Assembly: GCF_050947875.1 (NCBI RefSeq)
Contig: NC_134572.1
Span: 121,205,105-121,269,104, forward strand
Reading direction: 5' to 3'
DNA from: Dermacentor variabilis
Lineage: Eukaryota; Arthropoda; Arachnida; Ixodida; Ixodidae
Length of the DNA: 64,000 bases
In this document: positions 43,948 through 56,174 of the stretch, piece by piece
Layout: each line of letters opens with the position of its first letter
How positions within the stretch are numbered: position 1 is the stretch's first letter
Translations under genes and position numbers: made by a program
Notes under the pieces: generated by a model
Told to the model about the DNA's origin: nothing
The model's database searches: none
Seen by the model: the letters and a program-made list of their open reading frames with translations, nothing else

Positions 43948-46900
43948 TTAAGAACTGTGCTCTACAACACCGCAACAGACAAACGCAAAACGCACAAGGT
44001 CGATGGCTGTCTATCGAATTTTGAATACAAGAGCAATTAGTTAAACCCTTATTAGTAATCCACATGTTCTTTATCACGTGTAGCATGAGTACACCACAAT
44101 ACTGTACTTCTAATTAGGTATCATAGTTAACTCAGTTCAGCTCAGATAAGCTTATTACCTTTATAGTCCCCCGTAGGAATATTGCATAAGGGATGGTTAT
44201 TATAAAACTGCGAAAACTCCTTCCAACTATAGCGCTTTGACACTGACAATGAGTACAGGCGGCTGAAAGCAACTCACTGAAAACAGATACTGAACAAAAC
44301 ATTCGCCGCAGAGATTTCTTGCCAAAAAAAAAACCTTGGGTGCTGGCATTGGTTGACACAACCTTGTATTCATGCAGAACCTAGGGTAAAATAAAGAATT
44401 TCGTGCAGTTTTCGCAAAATAGCGGCTCTAGCGGCCGTGCCGTGTACTAGAACATGTGACGTATCAGTGATGTTATCTGTGCCAGATACCGGCAGAGACA
44501 ACAGTACCGTTATGCGCGACGATGTAATCAATGCGATGGTGGCAATAGCGTGAAACGCTCAGAAATCAGAAAGGACTTCGAGGCATTGAAGGTACGTGCC
44601 TTCTTCCTAGATCCGTCAAGAAGCGAATGGTGCATGCACACATGCAACTATACATGTTCGCCGCACAACAGAACAAACGTTATGCGTAAAACGCTTCCGG
44701 TAGATCCTGGTACTGGCACTTTGCTGCCATACAACAGCCTATTTCTGGATTCATTAGCAGCAAACAGTTGAACAGTACAGTTCTAGAGGTACATTTACTC
44801 TGCGCTAAGACATTAGACTGAAAGATATGAAGCAATGTGAATGAACTTCACAGCTCAATTTGCTTATTGAACTTGCCCCTAGAACTATTTTGATACAGTT
44901 GCAAAACTTCCAAACTAACCAGAACAAGCACGGAGGCTTTGTAATGTAGCGTACGTTAGCAGACCGAGCTACAATTTGGCTCCATTGGCAGCAGACATTC
45001 GCATATTGCTTCGTAAAAGAGCCTGTTATCACAATTTTGTGCACCTACAAATAAAAGTTACATAGCCATCGCTCATGTATGGTTTACTAAAAGGACATAT
45101 TCTCAGAAGTTTGCGCACCTATAAATTAGAAGGCCTACAGCAACCTTTAGTACTGGTGCACGTAGTTCTTTTTTTTTGTATTGTAATCATTCGTAAAGGC
45201 ATACGGTCTTGCAACTCCTTTCCCGCGTGTTCTTCTGCGCGTGCCAATGAATTTAGGACAACTGTCTGTTCGGCCATCCGTCAAACCTCACCGCAATGCA
45301 TTAGCATAACTGACTGAGGAGCACTTTATCAAAGTTTGAAAAATAGGTTGAATTTCTACAACTTTCATTTAGTAACGTCAGGAAGATGCTCCATTCTGAA
45401 AATGTAGGAATATCAGGCACACAGTCACAACTTCTCCGCTGCGTTATGGCAACGCTTTGGTCAATGTAAAAATGCTGCTATAACTGAGCATATTAAATTA
45501 CGAGTTAGTGCCGCAAAAGCGTATACCCGAAAAGAGTATCCTTTCGACGTAGGTAAGGGAATCTTGGTGAACTTCAGCCTATCTTCTGAGATACTTTTTC
45601 TTTTTGTTTGAGAGCGTTGCTCAAAGAGTACCGCTAGTGCACTGCAGTGGAGTTAATAGATGGCCGAAGAAGCCATGTACGAAACTTATGCGCATGCGAA
45701 GGACGCATTTGTGCAAATGTGCAAGTCTCTATGCCTATAATAGACATTACAAAAAAGTTCATCAAAATGGCCGTACGGTCTATGCCCAAGAGTTTTGGAC
45801 GGAACTCATTGTCTAAATCTATTAGATATGCAGCTCTTGAGACAAAACGACATGTTATTGCAGTACAGGCTTCATAGAAATCGCAATTTCACAACACAAC
45901 AGAAATCACAATTTGCGTGATAGACAGTAAAATTCCTAGAATGAAAATTTTACTAATTAGCATTTTTAATTTCTTTAGGGGACATGCCATAGCATATTGA
46001 AGGCAGTCAGTACTGAAAGCATGCGAATTTGCCATAAACTGTGCCCGGCACGATTTTCCAAAATTTGGAAGTCATGATCTGCAATGAAGTACATTGCTGT
46101 TTCAGTTACTGTTTCTGCGCACTCTGCAGCAACGTTCTGTACAAAGATATCTCAACTGAACAGCAATACATTTTATGGCATGTTTGCAGTATGTGCCTTT
46201 GAGAATGTTCTGCGGGAGAATGCTTCGAGCAACCGGATATGAATGCTGATTGATCAGCTCTGTCGTTAACCACAACTGGTTATTTACATGAGAATAAGTT
46301 AAGTATTGCTTATGTTCGTACTAACGGTTATTGTGGAAATCTTGTTGCGATTGCTATAAAACTTGCTCAGCAAAAATCAACATTTCAACTTGATTCTCTA
46401 TTTTTAATATTCAAAGACAATCCAGATCACAGCGTAAAAATCACCTTTGCCGCTTCGCTATTTTTCAGCGCAGGTCATTTACATAAGGCAGCTAGCAGCA
46501 ATTAGTATAGAAGGCTCGAGGCATCAAAAAATTGTGCCGTTAGAATTAAGCTACCACATACTTGGTAATCTTAGGAATAAATGTGCAAAAGACAAAATAT
46601 TTCGTGAAATACACAGTTTGCTGCTTTTCTGGAAATGAGTGCATTGCATACAGTTTAGACCTGTAACATATTTCATTTATGGGGACCATGCTGAAAGCTT
46701 TCTGCAAACCGTATAATGCAATCATCAAGTGATAATGAGATTTCTAATAATAATATATTGCACAAGTGCTAAGCACATCTGCAAAGCTGGCACATTTCGG
46801 AATCACTACGCATTTCCGCATGGAACATTGCCTGTATCAAAAAAAAATTGCCGAAGTATGAGGGGGCAATACTCACATACAGGAAATGATGTGTATAGCA

Positions 46901-49900
46901 GCTGTGAGAAGAGAAGCTGATACAAAGCACTTAGTCAAAATGTCATGATTACCTTATTTGCAAATACAAAACAAAGTAACTAAAGATTTCCCTTTCATAA
47001 GCAAAAATACATCTGGCCTTCCTCTGCTTATTTCCTTTACGGCCATCAAGCAATAAACAATATACCTTCGAACACAGCACAGCGTCACAGCGCAGCATCA
47101 CAGCGCATATTTCTACAGCAGCACCAGGAATGGCGGGAATAGGCGTAATTGTTGAAGGTTGCCATACAATATTTCTAAAGATAAATACGTAGAAGTTTGA
47201 GGCTATCATAAGGAAGACGACCTCATCATTGTGGCGAGCATAATCATGTCTGTATGCTGTCAGCATGTCAGTCGCTAATTATTAGCCGATCTCCTTGCTT
47301 GGCAGTGCTGCGTACAAAGGCAGAACAGTAATCTTACAGTGTTTTAGTTACTTGTTTAAGTGTCACTGCAAACTGCTATCAGCGTGCAATGAAAGAGGCA
47401 TGAATAAACCACAAACAGATAAAAGGTACCACAGTACAAATGAACAAACACGCAAAATTTGAATGTGCTCTTTTGTCTAGGAAATTTCGGTAACAATAAA
47501 AATTCAAGATTAAAGAACTGAACTCAAATTAATTCCCCAGTCAGTTCATACTCCCCATTCAGCACAAAAGACATGCCACAACACTGTGACAGTTCTACAG
47601 TAAAAAGGTGTTATAAAGTGATTACAACCTAATTACTCCAATTCACGTTCTTTAAATTAGATTACCTATATCTACAATTCATTTGTAAACTTCTCGTTAT
47701 ATCAGCACAAAACACCAATTCCGAGCATTAAGTTAAATGATGTGCGTAGGGATAAAAGTGCAGAAAATTCTCGAACCTTAAGAGTAATCAACACGGTGAT
47801 TGATAGAGATGCAAAAAATAAAACAGTGTTTTTGTAGCGAGCAAGTAGTTTGCTTTAATAAAACTGAGTTCCATAGGCATGAGCATGAATTGACGGGGAA
47901 ATATAGGACACACGCACACGCGAGCAAGTAAATAACTGAACAAGCAACATTGCTTACCTAGGTCACATTTATTGCTCTCTTCGGCATTCTTTACAGCAGT
48001 GAACATAAACGATGCTCACCACTCTCACGTAAGCGTTGAAATACTACCCCTGTCCATCAGCAATGCGCCCTACTTCACGCGGCATGGCTTCATTTTTGAG
48101 GCTCGCGCACTTTTAGGAGTCTTTTTCGTAACTGCACCATGCATCACGAGCGACTAAGACACACAACACGCTCGGTAAGCGCACGTCGCCGAATCGGAGA
48201 GCGTTAAAACGGGCTTAAAGCGATTAAACAAAGCCCGACACGGTCGTTACAAAAAGACCACACCGGCGGTGCTCTTCCCAGCCTGCTCTTGAGATCTACA
48301 CAGCACAGAGGAGAATAGGACTACGCTGCTGTTTGGCTGAAGCTGAAGCGTACTTGATTATGCCACGTGCATCTACAGAGCGCAACTAAAAATAATAATC
48401 AAGCTACAGTTCCCTCATAGGGTCACATAACCATATATTAAGATTCTAATATCCTATTGTTTAAAGATTTTTCTGTTCGTTTGTATACTTTCTCCTGACT
48501 CATTTGGGTGGCCGCAATTGTGACCTCTTACTGTGAGCAACCGTCCAACTCTCTACGAGACCTCGCTGGAGCGGCTGTCACCTGCTGTTATGTCAATGCA
48601 GCGGCGTCTTTCTGGCGTCTTAGTGAGCGTGCAAAAGGGATGTTTGTCTGGCGTTCTGAAAGGAGCCCTACATTTGCTGCAAATCAGTAACCACTCTGGG
48701 CCTCCTATACGTTAAAAATGCAAAAAAAAGCAAGAATACGCGGCGTATTACATTCCTTAGAAGTCTACAGCAAGTCCTAATACTAAGAATCCTTCTCGCC
48801 CCAGGTAATAGTTAGGGGGCTTGCTCGACGCTTGTAGTCTGTCGATCCTAGAGATTTCACAGTACTCCAGCGTGTGCCCCCGCTGTCAAAGGGTGTCGTG
48901 TTTCAGCTGATGAAACAAACGCGACAAACGGAATCATTGATGAACAAGGAAATAAAAAAAAAAAGATTACCGAGTACAAACGTATATTCAAATCACCATA
49001 ATGCATCCGCTTATAATTATTGTGCAGGTATGTTTTATACGACAACCTAAAATTGCTTCAGTGGCAACGGGGCCTTTCCGCCATACTGAACCGTAGTTAT
49101 AATTTATACCACGGCATCGTTCGCCACGATCTACTCAGATGTATGTTCCTTGTTTCTGTAGCTTGCGTTTAGAATAGAACGGCACGCGTGAATTATGGAT
49201 CTGTGACCAATCAATTAGTGCTAGTTGACTTGAGCGTGCGCTCGTGCAAGATTTAAACTTTTCTGACATTGGAAAACCAAACAACCCGACTGGTACCAAT
49301 AAAATCTTAATTTAGTCCAACCTGCCTCCGTCCCCCGGCCGTGCATCATATTTTACAGGTTAGCCTCTACTAAAAACACCATATCAGGATCGCAATACGA
49401 CACAATAATAAGTAAATACCTAATCCGTAGAATGAGTCCCCTGACCCAATATTTGAATTATTTTATCACTTAATATCTGAAGGTTACGAGACATTTGGCG
49501 TTGCAATAACGTTTAAAATAGCTGATTCGACATATGTAACCACTAGCCACCGATGTAAACTAACAAAAACATAAATATCATGTTGTTTCAGTAACCTAGC
49601 AACCTTTACCATATATGTTATTTGTAACTAAAGGTAAACTTAAACATGACCGTGTTAAGAGTGCACTCAAAGCGTTATGCGCAATGAAGTCATGAATGCG
49701 CTGCTGGCGATGACGCGAAACGCCCAGACATCACAAGAGGTTTGAGGCATTGAAGGCCCGTGCCTTCTCCTTAGCTCCGTCAACAAGCGAATTACACACG
49801 CACAAATGCAACTATACTTGTTCGCCATGCAGCGGAACATACGTTGGGCGTAAGATGCTTCCAGTAGGTGGTGGCACTGGCACTGTGATTAATGCGGCTG

Positions 49901-52263
49901 CCGCATGATATCACAACATCCCCTTTCCGGATCCACTAGTAGCCAACACTTGAACAGCACAGCTTTAGGCGTACATTCACTCTGCATTACGACGTTACAT
50001 TAAAAGACATGAAGCAATGCTAACGGACTTCACAGCTCAACGTTCATATTTAACTTGCCCTAAAAACCATTTTATTACAGTTAAAAAAGTTCCATATTAA
50101 CGAGAACAAGAGTGGAGGCTTTTTACGGTCGCGTACCTCAATAGCGCGAATGTTTATATGGTTGCATTCGCAGTGCTACACGTTGTCCAGTAATTGGAAA
50201 TACTAAATCCGTTGTGCACGACTAAGTCGTGAATGTTGTGCTGACGATGACGTGAAACGCCCAGGCACTGGAATAGATATTGAGGCATCAAAGGCACGCG
50301 CCTACTCCCACGCTCCGTCAACAAGCAATGACACGTGCACATATGTAACTATACAAGTTGGTCGCGCAGCAGAACGAACCTTGGGCGTAAAACGCGTGTG
50401 GTGGATGGAGAGGGGTGACACTGGGCTCTCTGATTAATATGGCTGCCACACACTCACTGCAATCAAAACGTGTGTCTAGAGGCGCGTAGGAGCCACCCGG
50501 AGCTGTTTGCAATCATGCGGGTGAAATGGTTCTTAGAGTGCAGCGCTTGCATGGTACGCGTTGCTTTTTAATGCGTAAACATTCTTTTGCGAGTAACCCA
50601 GCTCCATCGCGCGAGAAGTCGCGCGAAAATTTTAATGCCTTGTACCTGCACAAAATTGCTAAATTTGCGAATACATTTCTTTGTTAAAGTAGTGCGAATG
50701 TAGATGATTGGTAGCTTCATAAGAGATGAGAAAATATTTCAACAACAACTACAAAAAAAAGAAAGGAAACACCATTACCATACTCCCTAATGCGAAATTT
50801 GAGCGGAACTCTATAGACGTCTTCATCTTGCGATATATTTGTGGGCGCGGCCAATCTGTCTCGTCCGGCACATTAGAAGCGGAGCGAAGTGTAGCGCGAC
50901 TGCCTCGCTTATCGGGAGATCGCGAGAGGCAGTGCGTGGGTAAAGCGTGGGCGCGATTCAGAGCAGCCGCCGCATACAGACCTCTGCTCAGACAGGCTTC
51001 GTTTCCATATATGGTATCCGTGGACGTACTGGCCGCATGCTAGCGCTGAACAGAACACGGTGCGCTACTCTGGACCCATGTCGTAGCGGTCGTCGCCGCA
51101 GAGCCTATTTTTCTCGCTACTGCGCTTTTCGTTTTCGCCATATCCTCCTCCTCCGCTTTCGGCTCATGCTTTCACTGTGGACTTCCCCTGCGCTTATCTC
51201 CTCGCACTCCCTTCAATATCGCGTCTTTCATCTTCGGCTGCGCTCCGCGTTCGCACTTTCATGCTTCGTTGTGCTCGTTCACGCGGTTACGGGGGAAGCG
51301 AAGGATGCCGACGCCACAACGCAGGAGCGTGCGCCTACAGGCCGCTCCACATTGAGCGCTTTTACTGGCGTTTTCTGGCATGAACGCGGCCAGAGAGAGC
51401 GTCCAGCCACACGAGCGGCACGCAGACCAGCGCTGAGTGATCTGCGCTCTTCGAGCCGCGTCCGGCGGCGGCGGCAGCGCCGATATCTCGTATCTCTTGA
51501 GCACGACACCCTCAGCGTGGACGCCGAGTGACGCCGGGTGACGAAACGCGGGAAAGCGCTGAATATGCGGCTGCCTTAAGAGTTGCGCTCTAGAACACCG
51601 CAACAGACACAAAGGCAAAGCGCACAAGGTCCACGGCTGTCTACCGAATTTTGAATGCAAGAGCAATTAGTCAGCTCTTAATAAGTAACCCAGATGCCCT
51701 TTATCGCGCGTAGCATGAGTTTGCCGCCAATGCTGGGCTTCTAAATAAACGTCATAGTTAGCTCAGTTCAGATCAGTTTATTAGCTTGAAAGTTAACCGT
51801 AGGGGCATTACAGAAGGGGTGGGTTTTTTAAAGAACAGCGAAAACTTCTAACTATAGCGTTTAGGCACTGACAATGAGAACAGGCGGCAGAAAGATACTC
51901 ACCCTATGGATACTAATCAAAACATTTGCCGTAGAAATTTTTAGCCCTAAAGAAAGCTTGGTTGCAGAAATTGGTCATTCAACCTTGTTTTCAGACAGAA
52001 AAAAACGGAAAATAATGAATGTCACCGATTTTCCGCTAAATAACGCGTGTAGCGGCAGTGCCGGGAACTAAAGGATCTGAAGTTTCTGTGCGGTTATCTG
52101 TGCAGGATACCGGCAGAGACAACGGCACCGTCATGCGCGACGAAGTAATGAATGCGATGGCGGCGATGACGTGAAACGCTCAGACATCAGAAGGAATTTC
52201 GAGGCACTGAAGGCACCTGCCTTCTTCCTAGCTCCGTCAAGAAGCGAATGATGCAGGCACACA

Positions 52264-55156
52264 TAGAGGTGTGCGCCGAGACAGCGGTGCGCCGCCACTG
52301 CCGCCGCCGATGTTTCTTGTGGGGGACATCGGCGCGCCATTTAAATAGCAAAAAAGGTTTCTTTTTTTTTAACTCATTCAGCTTCGTTCGCGATGTTGTG
52401 TTGTGTTTTTAATTCTTTTGCAGTTCTCAAGCACAGAATCATATCAAGGAGGGGCTAAACGAGAAATACAAATACAGACAAAATTATATATCCTGCTTTC
52501 CACGCGTCGGCGCATGCGTGTCGTCACAAGTCAGCGCACCGTGGGATTTCGAAACTTTTTCTTCAAAAGCGCAATATGGTGCAACGAGAAGAAACAACAG
52601 GGTCGGAAAGTCGGAATCACTGCTTGAGGGTAGTGGGCACTGCAATTGCGGGAAGATTCCGTGATGTGTCTGAGAACGTCATCAAGGCGAGAGATACAAC
52701 TTACAGCAAGATGGAAATTTCTGGCCCCGATGTGTTTGCGATGCCGGTTGGATGTCTTCGTATTATTCCGGCCGTGTCACTTGAAGGAGTTTTGTTTACA
52801 TGTCTATATGTTTAAAAGGTATTTTAGACGCCTCCTGGACGGTGCTCTTTCTTTGTAGCATACATATAAAAAATCGCGATCAAGCCACACCGATAGCTTC
52901 ACTGAACTGTAAAACAGTTTCTTAGTGCAAACTAAAAAAAAATAGTTTTTTTTTCTTTTTCTTTTTTTTTTTTACAGCGAAGCTCTTTATGCTTAGGCGA
53001 AACGCTCGTGGTCCGACCACAGAAACCCTCATGCGGGGGTACGAGCCATTGCATTTGTCTTACGTGACTACGGACAATTTTTACGGTGGTTAGATATGTA
53101 AATGCTTGTACATTAAAACATATTTCATCTAAATATTATAGCGAAGCTGTATATGCCAAGGCAAAACGCTCGCGTTCCGACCACAGAAAACCTCTGGTTG
53201 GAAGTGCAGCGTGCCATTGGCTACGCCAATAATGACGTCATTCCTCTCTCTCTTAGCAGAGTGCGTGCGCAGCAGCCTCTGTCCAGATTCGCAGTAGGTT
53301 AAAAAAATGTGTACCTGTATTTATGTCTTTAATTCAATAAAAAATGTGGCCCCGGTGTGTCACTTGGTAACTACAGTGCATAACCACGTCATGAACACTA
53401 TAATTACGCACTAGGAAACATAAATGCGTAAGATTATTCAGGAAGATTTTCATGAACCCGCTGGATTAACACAATGAATCCCTCATTACGCCTCTCGATG
53501 CTAATGATTACGAGACCACAGTGTGCGGCATTTCAAATAAACAATCTGAAAGACCCAAGCCGAATGGGTGCGTAACCTCATTAAGAAGCACAATTAAGAC
53601 GTAACCAATATTTGTGGAAGAGTTTAATGCACCGTCGGAATTAACCTAGCGATAAACAAAGAGGCCGCAGATACGGTTAGATATATAAATATGGCGAAAC
53701 GCTCTTGTTTTTTTCGGAAACCTCTTCTTTTTTCTGGAATAATTTCGCGTCCGAGCAATGCCTGCATGAATCTACACATGCACACTTTGTTCAATCAATC
53801 ATCAGATGAGCAGAAAAAAAATTGAGCAAGTTTGTTTTCTACTGCATCACAACATATTTCAGCAGAAAGGAACTCTCATCTAGTGAAGAGAAAAAGGTAT
53901 TTTGCTTCTTTTTTTCTTCGAAGATAAGGAACGTTATAAGACAAGTTGCATATGCATCATCATCATCAGCCTGGTTACGCCCACTGCAGGGCAAAGGCCT
54001 CTCCCATACTTCTCCAAATACCCCGGTCATGTACTAATTGTGGCCATGTCGTCCCTGCAAACTTCTTAATCTCATCCGCTGACCTAACTTTCTGCCGCGC
54101 CCTGCTATGCTTCCCTTCCCTTGGAATCCAGTCCGTAACCCTTAATCACCATCGGTTATCTTCCCTCCTCATTACATGCCCTGCACATGCCCATTTCTTT
54201 TTCTTGATTTCTACTACGATGTCGTTAACTCGCGTTGGTTCCCTCACCCAATCTGCTCTTTTCTTATCCCTTAACGTTACGCCCATCATTCTTCGTTCCA
54301 TAACTCGTTGCGTCGTTCTCAATTTGAGTAGAACCCTTTCCGTAAGCCTCCGGGTTTCAGCCCCGTAGGTGAGTACTGGTTAGACACAGCTTACACTTTT
54401 CTCCCTCATGCACTTTTCTCCCTCAAGAGAAAAGTGTATAATAGCTGTGTCTTATCAGTTGCATATGCAAAGGGAGGTTAATATTCAGAACGAATGATTT
54501 CCCTTATTGTCGAATTGGGAATGCGCGTTATAACATCCACTGATTGGCTGACGTCAAAAGGTGGTCATTGACGGTTAGTTTTTTTACGTAAGACATATTG
54601 TACAAAACCAAATCTCATTAAGAACAAACGGAAGTAAGGTTAAGCTATCTAGAGAGTCTCACGTGCATCGGTGCCGGCTTAGTAGTTCTAGACATATTCA
54701 CTGGAAATGGAAAAATATCTCATACAAACCGAGGCACAGCAAAAAAGAAAACAGTTGCGACTACGACGCCACAGCAAGGCTCTGCATATTCGTGGTGAGA
54801 GTCACAGTCAACATAGACACTTCTACATATGTGCCCATTTTTTTTTAATTTGTAGGCTAAGGAGCAAAATACTTACAAAACGCATTGTCTTTCTCTCACT
54901 TTCCACAACTCTGCATTCGGTCCTCTCAGCCCTTAGTAAGAAAAGGCGTGAATTTCAACAAATTTACCAAAGAAGGATGTAGCGAAACGGCTTTTTAAAT
55001 TTGTGGTTTTGTTTTCCACGGCGCCTGTGCCGCCCCCGCCAACGAAAAATTGGCCGTGCGCCGCCGCCGATGAATATTCGGCGCCTCGCCGGTGCCACCG
55101 TTAATAAACGACCACCACGCCTCCGCTGGTCGAAACCGCCACGGCGAACACCTATA
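52264..55156 (+). mobile_element. hAT-like non-autonomous element, copy 1
   Basis: 2,893 bases inserted in an s module. Ends are TAGAGGTGTGCGCCG and, complemented, TATAGGTGTTCGCCG. The flanking octamers GGCACACA (52,256-52,263) and TGCACAAA (55,157-55,164) agree at six of eight positions, consistent with an old 8-bp duplication of the hAT superfamily. The s modules at 49,800 and 23,100 read through uninterrupted. GC-rich inverted blocks lie just inside both ends (near 52,290 and 55,060). A region conserved in all three copies (52,490-52,930) has short frames but no transposase. Contains an RTE-like fragment (53,957-54,456). Confidence 0.75.
53957..54456 (-). mobile_element. RTE-like LINE 3' fragment with 13-bp target duplication
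   Basis: Flanked by AGTTGCATATGCA at 53,944-53,956 and 54,457-54,469. The third hAT-like copy has a single site near 15,143 and no insert. On minus the fragment encodes the C-terminal end of an endonuclease-RT polyprotein (TGVFGEVWERPLPCSGRNQA) followed by a GAT-repeat tail at the left edge. The N-terminal part is absent. At its 5' end (about 54,383-54,454) lies a hairpin with AGACACAGCT and AGCTGTGTCT arms that does not look like LINE coding sequence. Confidence 0.8.
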
Positions 55157-56174
55157 TGCACAAAGGCAACTATACACATGTTCGCCACGCAGCAGAACAA
55201 GCGTTGGGCATAAATCGCTTGCGGTAGGTGGCGGCACAGGCATTGTGATTAATACGGCTGCCAAGTGATGTCACAACAGCCTCTTTCTGAATCCATTCGT
55301 AGCAAACATTTGAACAGCACCGCTCTAGGCGTACATTTGCTCTGCATTAACACGTTAGATTAAAAGATATGAAGGAATGTTGAGTGACTTCACAGCCCAA
55401 TGTGCATACTTTACTTGCGCTTAAAACTATATCAAAACATTTACAAATGTTACGAGTTAACCACAACAAGAGTGGAGGCTTTCTACCATAGCGCAGGTTA
55501 GTAGCGCAAGTTATAGTTTGGCGACATTCACACTGAAGGAAGTTTTGCAGGAGTTCGCAATACTGTAGCTGCTATGTGCGGCCATGTCATGTATGCGATG
55601 GTGGTGATGACATCGGAAGAGATTCCTAGGCATTGAAGGCATGCGCCTACTCCCTCGCTCCGTGACCAAGCAATGATACATGTAACTACACATGTTCTTC
55701 ACGTAGCAGAACAAACGTTGCGCGTAAAACGTGTGCGGTGGATGAGTAAGGGGTTGCACTGGCACTGTCATTAATACGACTAACACACGCTCTTTGCAAT
55801 GAAAACGTGTGTGTTCATTTAGGTGTAGAGGCGCGTATGAGCCACGCGAATGTCCCGTCATGGCTACTGTTCAAACAATAATGCAATCATGCGGGTGAAA
55901 CGGTTCTTGCGTGCAGCGCATGGACAGTACGCGTTGCTTTTTAATGCTCAAGTATTCTTTGCGAGTACCCCAGGTCCATCACGTGAGAAGCCGTGTGAAA
56001 AGTGTAATGTCTTGTATCTGCAAAAAAATGTGTAATTTGTGAATACATTTTTTATGTTAGTCTAAATGTAGTTGATTGGTAACTTTATAAATGATGAGAA
56101 ACTATTTCAACAACAACTAAATCACAGACGATTACGATACTTCGCTAATGCGAAATTTGAGCTTCAAATTTAAA

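Larger units (their letters stand above)
42130..51391 (+). repeat. Large repeat family, copy B (U, V, s1, middle, s2, U)
   Basis: The order is U module (42,150-42,600), V module (42,950-44,460, split by two insertions), s1 module (44,460-44,760), middle (44,760-49,680), s2-type modules (49,680-50,700) and the next U (50,720-51,200). The middle aligns along its whole length with copy A (17,640-22,980). The s modules share blocks such as ATGACGTGAAACGC and CTCCGTCAAgAAGCGAATG and occur twice in tandem at 49,680-50,560. The arrangement suggests head-to-tail units of about 8.6 kb (long form) or 4.8 kb (lacking the middle). Confidence 0.75.
51392..56165 (+). repeat. Large repeat family, copy D (recent duplicate of copy E)
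   Basis: 51,392-56,100 matches 59,306-64,000 nearly base for base (by eye about 95-98%), with the offset drifting only from 7,914 to 7,900. It includes V (51,392-52,060), the left part of s1, the inserted hAT-like element, the right part of s1, and s2 (55,560-56,100). After a short U start (56,100-56,165) it is cut off by the CACTA-like end. Confidence 0.9.
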
